This document shows positions 29,344-41,693 of a stretch of DNA of 64,000 nucleotides, in pieces (the stretch's first letter is position 1; each line of letters begins with the position of its first letter). The notes under the pieces are model-generated. The model ran no database searches, was not told the DNA's origin, and saw only the letters and a list, made by a program, of their open reading frames with translations. A program made the translations under genes and the position numbers. The DNA is from Protula sp. h YS-2021. Its lineage: Eukaryota > Annelida > Polychaeta > Sabellida > Serpulidae. Where the stretch lies: the NCBI GenBank assembly GCA_949752745.1, contig OX457031.1:27000081-27064080 (forward strand), read 5' to 3'.

Positions 29344-29360
29344 GCCATGGAAACCAAGTG
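29344..29360. promoter_or_regulatory. X-box-like (RFX) site
   Basis: The minus strand reads GGTTTCCATGGCAATG, close to the RFX X-box consensus GTnrCC, short spacer, rGyAAC. It lies about 490 bp upstream of the orphan exon at 28.73-28.86 kb. RFX sites mark ciliary gene promoters in many animals. A chance match or a repeat-borne copy cannot be excluded. Confidence 0.3.
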
Positions 29361-29384
29361 ACGAAACCTCATTCGGGACACATA

Positions 29385-29401
29385 CACACTCACACACACA
29401 C

Positions 29402-29461
<60 letters not shown>

Positions 29462-29471
29462 GCACACACAC
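29385..29471 (+). repeat. (CA)n-(TA)n compound microsatellite
   Basis: CACACA, about 28 TA units, then CACACACA again, giving a near-palindromic compound repeat. Confidence 0.95.
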
Positions 29472-29771
29472 ATAATTAGAAATTATGTAATTGGATGAAA
29501 AACGTATCTATCAAAAAATAAATAAATGACTTTTCTTTTCCATAGAAATGTATCTGAATAGATTGAGATATCTCAAATAAATACATATTTATTAGTTTAG
29601 AAATGTTATTAAAACATGGAATATATGAAATAATGCACTTCAATTAATTTTAGCCATGCTTGAATTATGTAACAGTAAAATCGTAGTTGGCTTTCTTCAC
29701 TCAGTTTTCCCCAGTCTCATTGCGTTGTTTACCTGTGGGCCTTTGTGAAATCTAGTTCGAATCACTGTTTA

Positions 29772-30651
29772 CTATGGAATGCCATTTTCACATTTATTAA
29801 GGGAATTATTGATATCAAGAATTAATTTTTGATCTCAAAAATTGATTTTTTGATATCAGGAATTAATTTTTAATCTAAAAAATCCATATTTTGATATCAA
29901 GAATTAATTTCTGCTATCTATAATTGTATTTTTGATATCTCTAAATGTATTCTTGATCTCAAAAAATAATATTTGATATCAATAAATATTAAGAGATATC
30001 AAGAAATATTTATTGATATCAAAAATGATTTAAGGATATCTAAAATTTATTTTTTTTGAGATCAAAAAATCAATTCTTGATAGCTATAATGAAATATTTG
30101 GGAGCAAAATAATAATTTTTGAGGTCAGCAATTCATTTTCCTTTTATTGATATCAAGAATTTATTTCAGATATCATTATTTCAGAATGAGACTTTCTAAT
30201 TTGTATTTTGAAATCTGCAAATGATTTTTTGATCTCAAAAAATGATTTTTGATATCAAAATATTGGTCTATTTTTAAAAATAAGTACACATCTGTAAATT
30301 AAAAGTGACTGGTCCTTGTATACTGAATCTTTCTTTAAATTTCTTACTGTACAAAAAAGAAGCAATTCTCAAGATCAAAAATTGTGTTGTTATTATTGAT
30401 CTCAATGATTCAAGTTTTCATCTCCAACATTAATTGACGATTCGTTAAATTTCATGTAAATGTGTGTCTCCCTTAAGATTTTTTAAGTTTGTAAATTTGA
30501 TTTTTTGATCTAAAAAATAAATTTTTGCCATCTAAAATTCAATTATTGATAGCAAAATAGAAATTTTTGAGATCAACATTGATTTCTTGATATCTTCAAT
30601 TATATTTTGATATCAAAAATAAGCATTAAATGTTAAAACGGCATTCCATAG
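29772..30651. mobile_element. complete GATATC-rich MITE with TIRs and TTTA target duplication
   Basis: The left end CTATGGAATGCCATTTT and the right end are inverted repeats matching at 23 of 25 positions. The element is flanked on both sides by TTTA (29768-29771 and 30652-30655), a likely 4-bp target duplication. The interior is a series of degenerate ~20-bp steps around GATATC or GATCTC with AATTAATTTTTGA. It has no coding capacity. Confidence 0.75.
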
Positions 30652-31154
30652 TTTACCTATTTCCCATATGTTCTTATTTAAGGAAGCAACCCGCTTTGTT
30701 GGATGATACCTTCGAGGCAACACACGCCTTGTGGTTTAATCTCTAAAGAGTGAGGTAACAATACTGGTATAATTGACGAAATAGGATGTTTTTTCCTATA
30801 GTTAAAGGAGAACATTCTTAGCATATGTGCCCTTTGTGTGTTTGTTATAATCAGTTGTCGTTGTTTGTTTCGGTACTTAATGAGATCCTGGTAAATCATG
30901 ATAAATCATGTTACATACCGGTTCTTGTGTTCAAGGAGTTAATTATTTATTTTGAGCTACCACTGTCGAGGTTTCAGTTACTTTCAATGAGATGCCTTTA
31001 TGGAAAACACACAAATTTAATTCTAATGTATGCTGCAACTATTTGTGTAAATGAGTGATTGACAGACTCACATTAGCCATGTCCGGAATAAATGTAGTTT
31101 ATTATGAGCAAAACTTTTGTTAGACAGATGAACTAATAAACTGAAGTTCTTCTG

Positions 31155-32030
31155 GTGGGATCTCCGTATCATCTAAGGAAACACCCACCAATCTGTGTTA
31201 CAGCTGGTAGTCAAACTGTTACATCATCTGATTTTCTACGAAACCTGGGGGCCTTTTTTGGCAATAACATGGATATGAAACAGCTCATAGATAGTAAATG
31301 TCATAACATCGTATTTTATTTGCGGGCAATAGGTCATATTAGACGGTTCCTCACCAGAAAGGTTACTGAAATCCTTATCAATGTATACATAACATCTAGA
31401 CTGATTGTTGCAATTCATTATTATATGGTCTTCCAAAATCTCAGATTTATAGGCTTCAAAAACTTCAAAATATGTGTGCACGACTAATAGCCCTCAAGTC
31501 TAAATATGATCATGTCACGCTTTTGTTGATAGAGCTACACCGGCTACCCGTTGACCAAAGAATTATATTTAAAATTTTAGTTAATGTCTATAATGGTCTC
31601 AGCGGCACTGCCCCTACTTACATTTCTGACATGCTTGTTAAATATGAACCTAAACGTACTCTAAGATCGTGTTCCCAATTTTTACTCAAAGAACCTAGGA
31701 CACACACGAAATATGGCATTCCGGGGTATCTCTGGAATCAACTACTACTACCACTTGAGATTAAAAAAAGTTCGTCTAAAACTGTTCTGTTCACGCAAGC
31801 CTATTATAGTTAGTGTTTACACTCAGTTATCTATTTATATTTTTAATTTTATTAAACAGTATTATGCATTTGTATTCTGTATTGTTATTTTAAATCTTTT
31901 ATTTCTTTTCAGTATTGTTCTTATAATTTTCCTGTTTACTTTTGTAGCCCCTTGAGCTAATGTTGGGAAGGGGCTTTAGACTTGGTAACTGTATATCCAT
32001 GTACAACTATCATCCAAAACTTCTTCCCCA
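31155..32030 (+). mobile_element. CR1/jockey-like LINE 3' fragment
   Basis: Two adjacent frames encode the reverse transcriptase C-terminus: SDFLRNLGAFFGNNMDMKQL, FYLRAIGHIRRFLT, ILINVYITSRL, then IALKSKYDHVTLLLIELHRL, PVDQRIIFKILVNVYNGLSG, TAPTYISDMLVKYEPKRTLR and GIPGYLWNQL. A single shift near 31.48 kb separates them. The 3' part (GTAGCCCCTTGAGCTAATGT, then GGGGCTTTAGA) is like other CR1-type 3' ends. It is truncated at the 5' side. Confidence 0.78.
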
Positions 32031-35000
32031 ATATATAATATTCAAAGAGATAATTATTCATCACACCCGACTGCGATCTTATTTACGTTCTCAAGAAATT
32101 AGACCAACGTGGCAGCCTTTTAGTTTTTAGTTCTGCATCTAGGCAAGAAGAGTATATTTTTGTATTTGTGCAAGAAGAGTAATTTTTGGTCTCCTAAAGT
32201 AAAAATGTAAAAGAGTAGCAATAAAAACATTCTGACAGGCTCTTGCTGATATCTTAGCTCTAAGAGTTTATAGTTCACTACACATTATATGACATTTCTT
32301 AAACTAAATTGGGGGTATTATAGTGAACCGGGTATTGTTAACAAATAACAAGATTTGTATGTAAAACAATCCTTAAAGAAGAAAATCATAACCAGAAAAC
32401 CTCAAAAATTTCCATATTATAGGAACTACTACCCCAAGATTTTTGCCATACCAGGGAGAAAAGCTCCGGTGTATTATGCTTATTACTTATGGAATGGGGT
32501 TAGGATAGTAAGAAACATATTTGTTGAAGGGACAACTGAGAGGTGGTGGAGATTTAGAAATGCTTGTCATTGTTTTAGTCCATTGCTTAATATAGGTCAG
32601 AAAACACTAGTTTGAATGATTGCATTGGGGAATTGACTGTGTTTACAGTTGGTGATTAACAAAACCTCACCAGAATCCGGAGTACATTGACATGATCTCT
32701 TAAATATACCAAAAGTACTAACAGTGGGGGACACTTTGAGTAAATTTATCAAAAGTAGTCTATTAAACAGTGGGTCTTTTTGTGTGGGAGCTTTATTCCA
32801 TCCACTGATAGCTTCTGGTGGTCATCTGAGATTAAACTTTGACAAATGGTTTCAAAACAGTTAAACAAAACAATAATTTGACATTTTGCAATAATAAATC
32901 AAAAGTTTCAGACAACGATATGCATTTTTCAATTTATTTGTCTTTGTTGGTTCAACGGCACCCATAGAAGATGCACAAGTGAGTGGTTAAAGTTTTTTAA
33001 TTAATCCCACCTCAACACCCACCTCAAGATAATCTGTGGCCATTTATTTAAGACTATACGGGGTTCATTTCTCGAATGATTCCAATAGAAGGGTTATATG
33101 AAATACTGGCTAAAACAAATAAACACTATAGACACGCAGTAAAACAACAGTGTGCGGCCATTGCGATTTCCATGCATTAAAACCGTGACATCTGGGTAAA
33201 TGAACTGAAGCAAAACACACAGTACCCTTGAATGTGTAGAACTTCACCTACACATGGGTTTCCATTTATAACTACAAGCGTGGTTGTATAAGAAATAGGG
33301 ACAAATGAATTAACTTAATGAGATGACCCTTCTCCTTTTGGTATAGCTCTTTCCTTTCCTGAATGCAATCTGCAGCATAATCTGTAGTATCAAAGCCATA
33401 AGACAAGCTTTTAAAATCCACGATAAACATTATTGGATATGTTAACCGGAAATATCGTCCCTAAGCCGGTTGCTCCTTTTACTGGTTCATAATCCAACAT
33501 TTGTTGGAAACACCATGCAACCATCACTGTTGCAAATAAACAAAACCCCAAAACTCATCATCACACAATTTGTTCATCGGCGCTTGGTATAGGAAACAAA
33601 AGTACCAAATATTAAAAGCACAAAAAAAAACATTGCTAGTGAGAACGAGAAGGTCATTGCTATTTTTAAATTTAATAGGCTGGTAGTGCTTTTCAACTGC
33701 CTGTTGATTGAAATAGTTGTAAACTAAATAAGTATTATTTTATTTTGTTAACGCGGAGAAGAAAAGCGTTTTACGTGAAGTCATAAAAACTATTTCTTGA
33801 CTATTTCTGCTCATTATTTGTGTTCATGTTGTAACAATAGCGCTTTAAATTTAATTTGTTTGGATCTAAAGTTTAGTATTTGTGAGAGAAGAGGATGCAG
33901 CGCAAGTTTTGTGCCTTCAGTTAGAGCCCATGTGATACACCAACGTCTTTTATCTTATAAAATACTGATGAACCCAATTGCTTTTGAATTGAAATGCAGG
34001 GGTGGGGTGGGGCTATTTAAAAATGATCTCATTCACAGAAATTTCATGAACAAACGACGGCGTCAAATTTACCAGCCCTCTTACGATACACTTAACAGAA
34101 TTACCCCGTTTCCCATCCCACCCATCCCCATCCCCCGCCCATCTATCCGGAAGTGACACAAACCAGCACCTTTACTTAGAATAATGGAGCAGGGAGATAC
34201 AATACTAGCAACTAAATTGCCATTTTTTTACTATCATACCGCATACAATGGCGATATAAGTGATAGTGCATTACATTCGAGTTTGGTAGTATTGTTTTTT
34301 ATGCATGAAGTTCTCTAAAAACTGCCACTATGGCATGAATTTGTATAAGCTTATGATATTTGAAACTACAGTGCAATTCTGCTTTTATAGTCATCCTCTG
34401 ACGCTCATGGGATGCTAATTGCTTTGAACCTTTGTCGCTTTTATTTTTGGTTTCAAAACAAATGAGTGAATCCATTTCTGCGTATTGTCTAGTTGCGTTG
34501 CTCCGAAAACATCCCCCTTTTGGTCCTATTATGCACATGGCCTTTTGTACAACACGGCAACAAATTACACCCAATCAATGCTAATGCGCGATAATGTAAA
34601 CAATGTGCATGAGGTAACAAATGGCATTTCCGGTTCTTAAACGCTTGCCAGGAGTGTTACTAAAAGGCTTGTCTGTAAATGATAACAGTAGGAAATATAC
34701 TTCTCCAACTACAATGAAATGTGTTATTATATGTTAAAGAGGGCGTTTTAATAACGTGAGAGATAAAACGGCAACCACAGCGTTTTGCAATGGGATCTTG
34801 GAAAATGGTCCAACAGCAAGAAAGCCAATTCTGTTTTAGCTTCATTCGTAGCTTCATGTCAGAAAAGCATGCTCACAATTGTCTCAACTATTTTATCTTT
34901 ACAGAATTTGCAACACCTAAGAGAGTTTAAACTTCTCCCTAAGTTACTTGTTGTTAAACCTGCGCACCAGCGTGTTGAATAGACGCCGAAGTTAGAGTAA

Positions 35001-36997
35001 AATTATGACGATGTCACATTATTAGCGTTCGTGATATCAGAAAATGGGCTAAGCATATTTTGTTTGAAAAAGTAAGTAAGTAAGTTTAAGTAAAAAAGTA
35101 AGTTTTTACATACAGTGTTGCCCCGGAAATACGTCCAGCGGTGAGACTGAAGTAGAAGAGGCCCGATTTACGAGGTGGTCCTATTTATATATTATCCCTG
35201 TACCAAGTCACATTCTTCGATGTGAGATAGCTGCCTATGCGTAAGGTTGTTTTACCACAAGTTGGCCATCGTTTCTTTAGAATTTTTGAGAAATTACACC
35301 GGATAAATACACTCAGTACAGATTTGTGGATCCATCTTAAAACTGTGTATCCCAAGACAAAATATGGCAAAAACCGTCCATATAGTATATCATACACCCC
35401 TTATCTTAAAAGTAGTCATTCTCCCAGGATCCTTTCCCTCCCTGGAGAGGAAGGAGGAGGCGGGGCGCTTCGTGAGTCACCATTCTTAAGATGAGAAGGT
35501 GTGTGAATATTTGCCACCAATGTTTTGAATGGTTTCAGGAAAAGTGTGTTCCTAAAAGGGAAGTGAACCTTCGACTACCAAAAACGCACCCCATCTTGGC
35601 TGCCAATGATCTCCAGTGATATACGCCTTTAGTCTGAGGCCTTACTTAAAGGATGCATTTTGGGCGCGTTCCTGACGCTTGTTCTGGTCAAAACAAACCA
35701 ACGCATTTGATGGTTGTTTTCAAAACAGAACAGCTTCTTGTTTTATAAATACTCCTGCCTGAGCTTAGAACAAAGAAACCTCGTAAGCTGTTACATTCAT
35801 GAGTACATTCTTAGTTATGCTCCTACCCGAAAAGTGTATTGAAATTCAAATTGTATAAGCGAAAAAAAGAAACAACGCAACCTCTTGATTGGTCAAACCT
35901 TCAAAAAATAATAAAATGTTATAATATATATTTCAGATGTCATAGTTCAAAATGTTCAAGTCGCTTTCGAAATAATGTTGCTTCAGATATTATTAGCAGA
36001 AATAAGAAACATCACTTTACTGCTATGCACTTTTGCATCACTGAACAGTCTTCAGCGTTGAGAGAAAATAAAACCACATTTTGATTAAAACATTAATATG
36101 TTAGAAGGCATTGTCGGGTTCTTATATCAGAATCTATGTAATTTCCTGCCAAATGTAGGCCCTAAGTACCCTAAAGCCAATTTGAGACAATTATTTCACA
36201 CAATACATATGTTGACTTGTCTACAACTGCAGGCTATTATTCTCTCCTTTGTCTCGGTAAGGTAAATGAGACATTTTAAGGTGCTAAGTAATGGGAGTCT
36301 CAGAGCTCCTAGCAGTTCTTCATTTTTATGTTTTCATTGTGCAAAAGAAAACAAACAAGCAGAGATAGTAGTGAACAAAACAGCTGTTAATTTAGTTATA
36401 ATCCAAGAAATTGGGCTTTCCATGACCTAAAATACGAGTCTTGTGTGTGTTTGCTATGCAAAACGACAACTTTGGAAATTGTTTTGATTGATTGAAAATA
36501 AAATGTAATAGCTACACGTCTTTGGTGAATGCTGCAATAATTTTCAATGTCGACTAGAACGCAAAAGTTTAATATTGACCTTGAGACCAACATTTTTATT
36601 GGTCAGTAATGCTTCCTGTTAACTGGGAATAAATCATTCTGCTAATTCTCAACCGATTCTCTAAGGATTTGCTAGTATTAAAATATACTCAAAGATACTG
36701 ATAACGTGGCAAAATAGATTTTTGCAAATTTCACAGAAGCCATAAATCATTCATTTTATGAGCTGTTATTTAATCGTTTAGCAATTGCAGCAGCTTTATG
36801 TTTGGCTGAAAATAATGCCTGTTAGTTAAGTATTGCAACCGTCGTTTTTCGCAATTCCAAGTTGTAGCTGACACCTTCATATGGGACTTTTTTACCAGAA
36901 AATATTTAGCAGATATCTACGTGTTTTGAGTAAACATTAGGAAATGTTGACCACATTGAAAATGTTGGATCAGCATGAACCCAGGTTATCTTAAAAT
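32031..36997. other. no gene recognised
   Basis: AT-rich with scattered short frames. A candidate 3' exon at 34904-34981 (after acceptor TATCTTTACAG: NLQHLREFKLLPKLLVVKPA, then HQRVE and a stop) is possible but unsupported. Confidence 0.4.
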
Positions 36998-37129
36998 ATG
37001 TCAATACGCTCTGTTCCGCGAAATAAAGAAATGGAGGAACTGGAAGTGATTCTTGGCCAGCAAATTTCTCGTGTGGACGAGAAATCGTCTAATAGCAAGC
37101 ATGTATTAGACTCTTTTGAATCAACCTGA
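36998..37129 (+). CDS. small ORF, 43 residues, unknown
   Basis: ATG at 36998 to TGA at 37127-37129 encodes MSIRSVPRNKEMEELEVILG, then QQISRVDEKSSNSKHV and LDSFEST. The composition (acidic, Lys/Ser-rich, amphipathic EMEELEVIL) looks more protein-like than nearby AT-rich frames. It lies 340 bp before the tandem duplication and is not inside it. It may be a single small protein, a 3' exon or chance. Confidence 0.3.
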   Translation: MSIRSVPRNKEMEELEVILGQQISRVDEKSSNSKHVLDSFEST

Positions 37130-37641
37130 GGTGTCATTTTGCTGTTATGTATGTTTTGTTACATGGCTTAAATGACGTTTTGATTACAAATAACTGCAAT
37201 ATCTATCGATTTTTTAATTCTGTTCAACAATGAATATTTATTGACTTGGAAATCGACCAATCAGATTAAAGTATTTACCATTTACTCAAATTACCCAAAT
37301 CATTAGCAATTAGAATCAGTACTTGATTCCTTAAAAACGGAGAAGTTGGATCCCCGACACGCACATTATCTCTATTTGAGTGTTTTCTTCATTTTTTTAA
37401 ATCACTGAAATCTAGAAATCAAGAAAAAAACATGTTTTTCTCTCTTTTTGCTGATAGACACGTACCAAACGTTTCAAATTAATATTTCGATCACATAAAA
37501 AAGCTTTTATTCACTCGCACTCTCTTATATATATCTTAAACGGACTTCTTCGTTTACCTTATATGTATTCTTGGGGAAAGGTAGTGCTTTCCCCTGAAAA
37601 ATTGACACGCATCTGCAAGAGATGTAGGGAGATCAGTCCCT

Positions 37642-37675
37642 AGATGTCGCTACCTTCGTGATCATAGCGACATCT
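37642..37675. repeat. 11-bp inverted repeat (hairpin), copy 1
   Basis: AGATGTCGCTA and TAGCGACATCT are exact inverted arms around a 12-base loop. The same arms recur in copy 2 at 44630-44663 with one loop change, so the hairpin is preserved. Function unknown. Confidence 0.6.
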
Positions 37676-38325
37676 CGTGTCAGGTATGCGATAACCCACG
37701 AGTTTCCGGACCATGTGTATGGTCAAATGGTAACAGGAGGGGCAGTATCGGAACTTAATCGGCCGAAGTCAGATATATAGCTTAGCTGGCTTATCACTGA
37801 ATGTGGTGTTTATTATACTTGATTAATATCATTTAGCAGGTATAACAATTAATTGTTTAAAAGCTAGAACAAAAATGTTCACAAATGTGGAAAAAAGATA
37901 AACCTATATTTCATGTTTGCAGACACTGAGAACACATTTGTTTTGCAAAAACCCCCATTATTTGATAATAACGTGACTGCAGAATGGAATATGGTTACCA
38001 TTCAGATAACGCCATAGGCTATACTTAACGATACAACAGTATCCTGATCAGCCGTGGCCAAACTGCAGGGCAGATAATCGAGTTTTATTTCACTCGCTGA
38101 ACATTAAGCCTTCTATGCTGTAACTACATGAGTATTATTTAAATAGCGAGTTCTGGTCGTACTCATAAGAAGATGGTGTACTTTTCTCAATGTTGTAACT
38201 CGGAGCTTAAATTCACATTGTGATAAATACCAACCATCAAAAGTGGTTGTAAAACACGAGCCTGAAAGAAAATAAGAACAAATGAATGGGCACCCACCCC
38301 GCCTCAGATCCCCCCCCCCCCCCAG

Positions 38326-38326
<1 letters not shown>

Positions 38327-38408
<82 letters not shown>

Positions 38409-38455
38409 GACAGAGAGAGAGAGACAGAGAGAGAGAGAAAGAGAGAGAGAGAACG
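38327..38455 (+). repeat. (GA)n microsatellite upstream of trissin-like copy 1
   Basis: GA repeats with interspersed CAGA and AAAG, preceded by a C tract. It lies about 80 bp before the exon acceptor. Open frames in both strands here are artefacts. Confidence 0.95.
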
Positions 38456-38537
38456 AAAAAGCACGATGTCATTCTGTATCAATGCATGAAACTTCAAATT
38501 TAAATTTAGACGTTTTGTCTATGGTATATTGTTTCAG

Positions 38538-39402
38538 ATTTCCTTGTTTGCTTCTTACTTCTCCTGCAAAGCTATGCTGTTTCAAGTCAAAATTGTCAGG
38601 AATATAACTGCTACAGGCAGTGCCGAAGCTGGTGCGGAACTGGATCGTTTTTCGACTGTTGCTCCATGTACATTCACAATGGCAAAAGAAGCGCGGAGAA
38701 CAGAGGCGACGTATTAGAGCGCATTATAGAATACATACGCCTCAAGAACGACCGTTATGAAGTAATAGATCTTTGCTTTGTTTTTATTAGCATCTCTAGA
38801 CCGTTATTTTTGATGTTAATTATCAAAGGACTTTTACAGTAAATGCTTCGATTTTGACATCAATAATATTTGAAATATTAGAGATAATTATAAATATACC
38901 TGATGTCTCTAATTGTAATTAATTAATGTCATATTATTTAACTTTGACTCTAAATAATCTTAAATATACCTTATCGTTTTAATATCTCTATACTGAGGTT
39001 TCACAAAGCAAAAAAAAAAAAAACATTTGAAAAAATTGTTTTCAAGTACAACATTACCATGGCATAATTTTTATGGGGACTTTCTAGTACCCCGCCAGAC
39101 AAAGAAGTAATCTTTCAAATTGTGAAAAGTTAAGTGTGAAATGCAAACATTTTGTAAAGCCAAAATACTTTGGTGAAAATCAATAAACCGGAGCTGGGAG
39201 TTTTACTGTATATATACTGCACATTTATATATATAGAAATCGCACAGCGCTACTAAAAGTTATTAATATAATGCTATTATTAAGGTAATATTGCAATCGT
39301 TCTTACAAACATTATTGTATTTTCATGTTTCTTTGTTTGTTCCAGGACTATTATCCAGATTATTTCATCGAAGCTGTTTTAAATTCAAAAGACTACAGGT
39401 GA
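38538..39402 (+). CDS. trissin-like neuropeptide precursor, copy 1 (5' exon not found)
   Basis: Two exons are visible: 38538-38761 (acceptor TTGTTTCAG, donor GAA|GTAATA) and 39346-39402 (acceptor TTCCAG, stop TGA). The first supplies a hydrophobic signal segment (FLVCFLLLLQSYAVSS). Next comes the peptide beginning QNCQEYNC with spacing C-x4-C-x3-C-x3-C-x7-CC, then MYIHNGKR, an amidation and cleavage site. The C-terminal flanking peptide runs SAENRGDVLERIIEY... to a last exon encoding DYYPDYFIEAVLNSKDYR. Insect trissin has C-x2-C-x3-C-x3-C-x7-CC with the same CGT and CCxxY landmarks, hence the call. An in-frame TAG about 30 bases upstream without an ATG shows that the start Met lies on an upstream exon, which I could not identify. 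In insects trissin acts through a dedicated GPCR. Confidence 0.8.
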
Positions 39403-41519
39403 CATCCCAGCAGTACAGCTTCTAACAAATGATGACAGATGACATCTCCAAAGCGTTATTAAGTTTTTTTTTTTGCTAAGCAAAATTGCAAAATATTTCT
39501 TGTATTTATTTATGTGATGCTTGTTGATATAACTGCACTTGAACTTAAATTTTAAAAAATTAAAAAGAAGAAGAATAACATAAGGTAACATTGTAATATC
39601 TATTGATGCCACGCATAAACAACGTCATGCTTTGTTGCAACAATGAAATGGGTTAATCTGATTGGGTGATTCTCCGATCAAATATTCTTCAAGGTTGACC
39701 GCTAAAATTACATTTTTGCCCCTTGAATATATTTCAGGACCATTTATTCATACCCGTTTTTTTTTAAATATAATCTAAAACATATTAGGTCAATCAACTG
39801 TTTTTTTTTGCTAGAAACATTTTTGAAAAGTAGTACATTGGCAACCCGGAAATAGATCCAAACAATAGACTGGTCCTATTTGAAAAAGTAGTTCCATTTG
39901 CGGCTTTATTCTAACCCAGACGAGCACTACATCTGTAAAGCAGTACTTTATAGACACGGCACCAAACACTTCTCTAATCATCTGAGCAATGTGTTGTTAA
40001 GTACGTACTATGCGTGTGTTTCATAAGGACAGCAAAATCGAAAGTGCTTTTTTGTTATAGCCCACTGCAAGCAATACAGTATGACCAAATGAGATTATAA
40101 CTGAGGCAGAACTTTGAATATTCCGTACCAAATTCGTGTGATATTCGCAGCAAATTTCATACCATTGCGAGGTGTGAACTGCATCTCTCCGTGTGAAGAT
40201 ATGAACCTAATAAAATTACACGCATTCATATATTTCTCGAGCTCGATATGAGACGTTCTCTCTGCAAAGGTTGGACAATAACGCTGTATGTTGATGTTTT
40301 ACTATTACGAAGTGTAAGCATCAGCAACCAATCACAAGAACATTAGTCGGATCGCATAATTGTGTCTTGTTAACGTGAAATCTTAAACGGATTGCTTGCA
40401 ATTGGCTGTAGATGTATTGTAATCAAATCTATACAATTGCTTTTAAGTTATACGTAAATCATCAAGTAATTACTTCAGCTATTTTGGAAGTTCCTACAAA
40501 CTATGTAGTATTTGGGCTTTCTGAGATCTCAAATGTAGTTTGAAAAACGTTTGTTTATGCAATTAAAGAATTAGTGTAATATTAGATTAGTTTGCTTTGA
40601 TTTAACATTATGCCAATTTAATAACACATATTTAGAATAAGTTAACTGCAGTTAATTTCACAGACAAATTTCTTCTTATTATTGAGAAAAATTGAAATGG
40701 TATATTGCTATGGGCATTGCTTTCCTCTCTTGAAAGGTTAAGCGAATCATGTCAAACAGCTTTAACTGTAAAATGCAAACTCAAGAGGGAAATAAAATTG
40801 AAAATGGAACACAAAGGTTTAATTACTTTCTTTCATTACGTCGAATGTCCGTTTTTTCGTTGGAGCTGGAGTTATTGCGGTTGTGAAATGTTTTTCTTTG
40901 GATATTTAAGCATTTAGTCATCACCAGTTCTTCCTCCTGCATTGAAAAATAACCTTAAATTATGTATGTTAATCAATTACAATAATACAGTAGACATGAA
41001 TTAAGCTTTTTAGAAATATACTGTCTAAGCAGTATAAACCTACCGATTTTTGGTGTATGTCAATGTTCATTTTTGTTGAAATCATATTTTGGATTGTAGA
41101 TCTATCTATGTAAATATTTTAAATTAATATTTTAAACTACAGAAAATAAACTATTCATTCAAATATAATGTATTTATGCTATAAAACATTACTCCTGAGC
41201 TAAGTAACTGTTGATAAGTATAATGTGAAAGCTTTGAAACCCTGCCTAAGATATAGACTTGCTCTTGGTGCTTTCTATCATACGCGCCAAGTGAATAATA
41301 TGTTATAAAAAGCAAAACAAACTGAAGCCTTAAACTCAGAATAATTCAACTGGTTTAAAAAACGTTTTCCTGTATAAGAGGTCCACAACAGGACCCTAAT
41401 ATGAACGCTTATACTATTTAACTAGGAGTATATCAGGAACTTATTTCTTTGTTTTGATCTCCTAATGTAGTGCGTTTATTTTATAATTCTTACTCTGTTC
41501 TTTTTCCTTTTACAACAGA

Positions 41520-41693
41520 TTATTTCTCTTTTTTCAACATATACCAAAATATCAAAGAAAATTCACACAAAAAGAGAGCTTTATTCGTTGTGTATTTGTT
41601 AGCTAGTAAACTGATCAATTCTTTGGCAAATTTCATCAGATATCAGTTAATAGAATCAAGAAAACTCAATACACCGTTATTTCTCCCAGCTTA
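41520..41693 (+). CDS. candidate terminal exon in duplication copy 1
   Basis: After a very strong acceptor (TTCTTTTTCCTTTTACAACAG) the frame is open for 57 codons (DYFSFFNIYQNIKENSHKKR to NTPLFLPA). In copy 2 (48552 onward) a substitution turns a Tyr codon (TAT) into a stop (TAA) about two thirds of the way through. It could be an alternative 3' exon of the trissin-like gene or simply noncoding. Confidence 0.2.

Noticed and set aside
29700..29770. tRNA-like GTTCGAATC box
   Set aside because: No acceptor stem or A-box could be matched upstream.
38113..38503. Ser/Leu- and Arg/Glu-rich frames on both strands
   Set aside because: They are translations of a (GA)n microsatellite.
38538..38761. 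Venom-type cysteine peptide (conotoxin-like)
   Set aside because: The spacing C-x3-C-x3-C-x7-CC, CGT and CCxxY landmarks, and a conserved flanking peptide fit trissin better; the mature region sits right after the signal segment instead of at the C-terminus.
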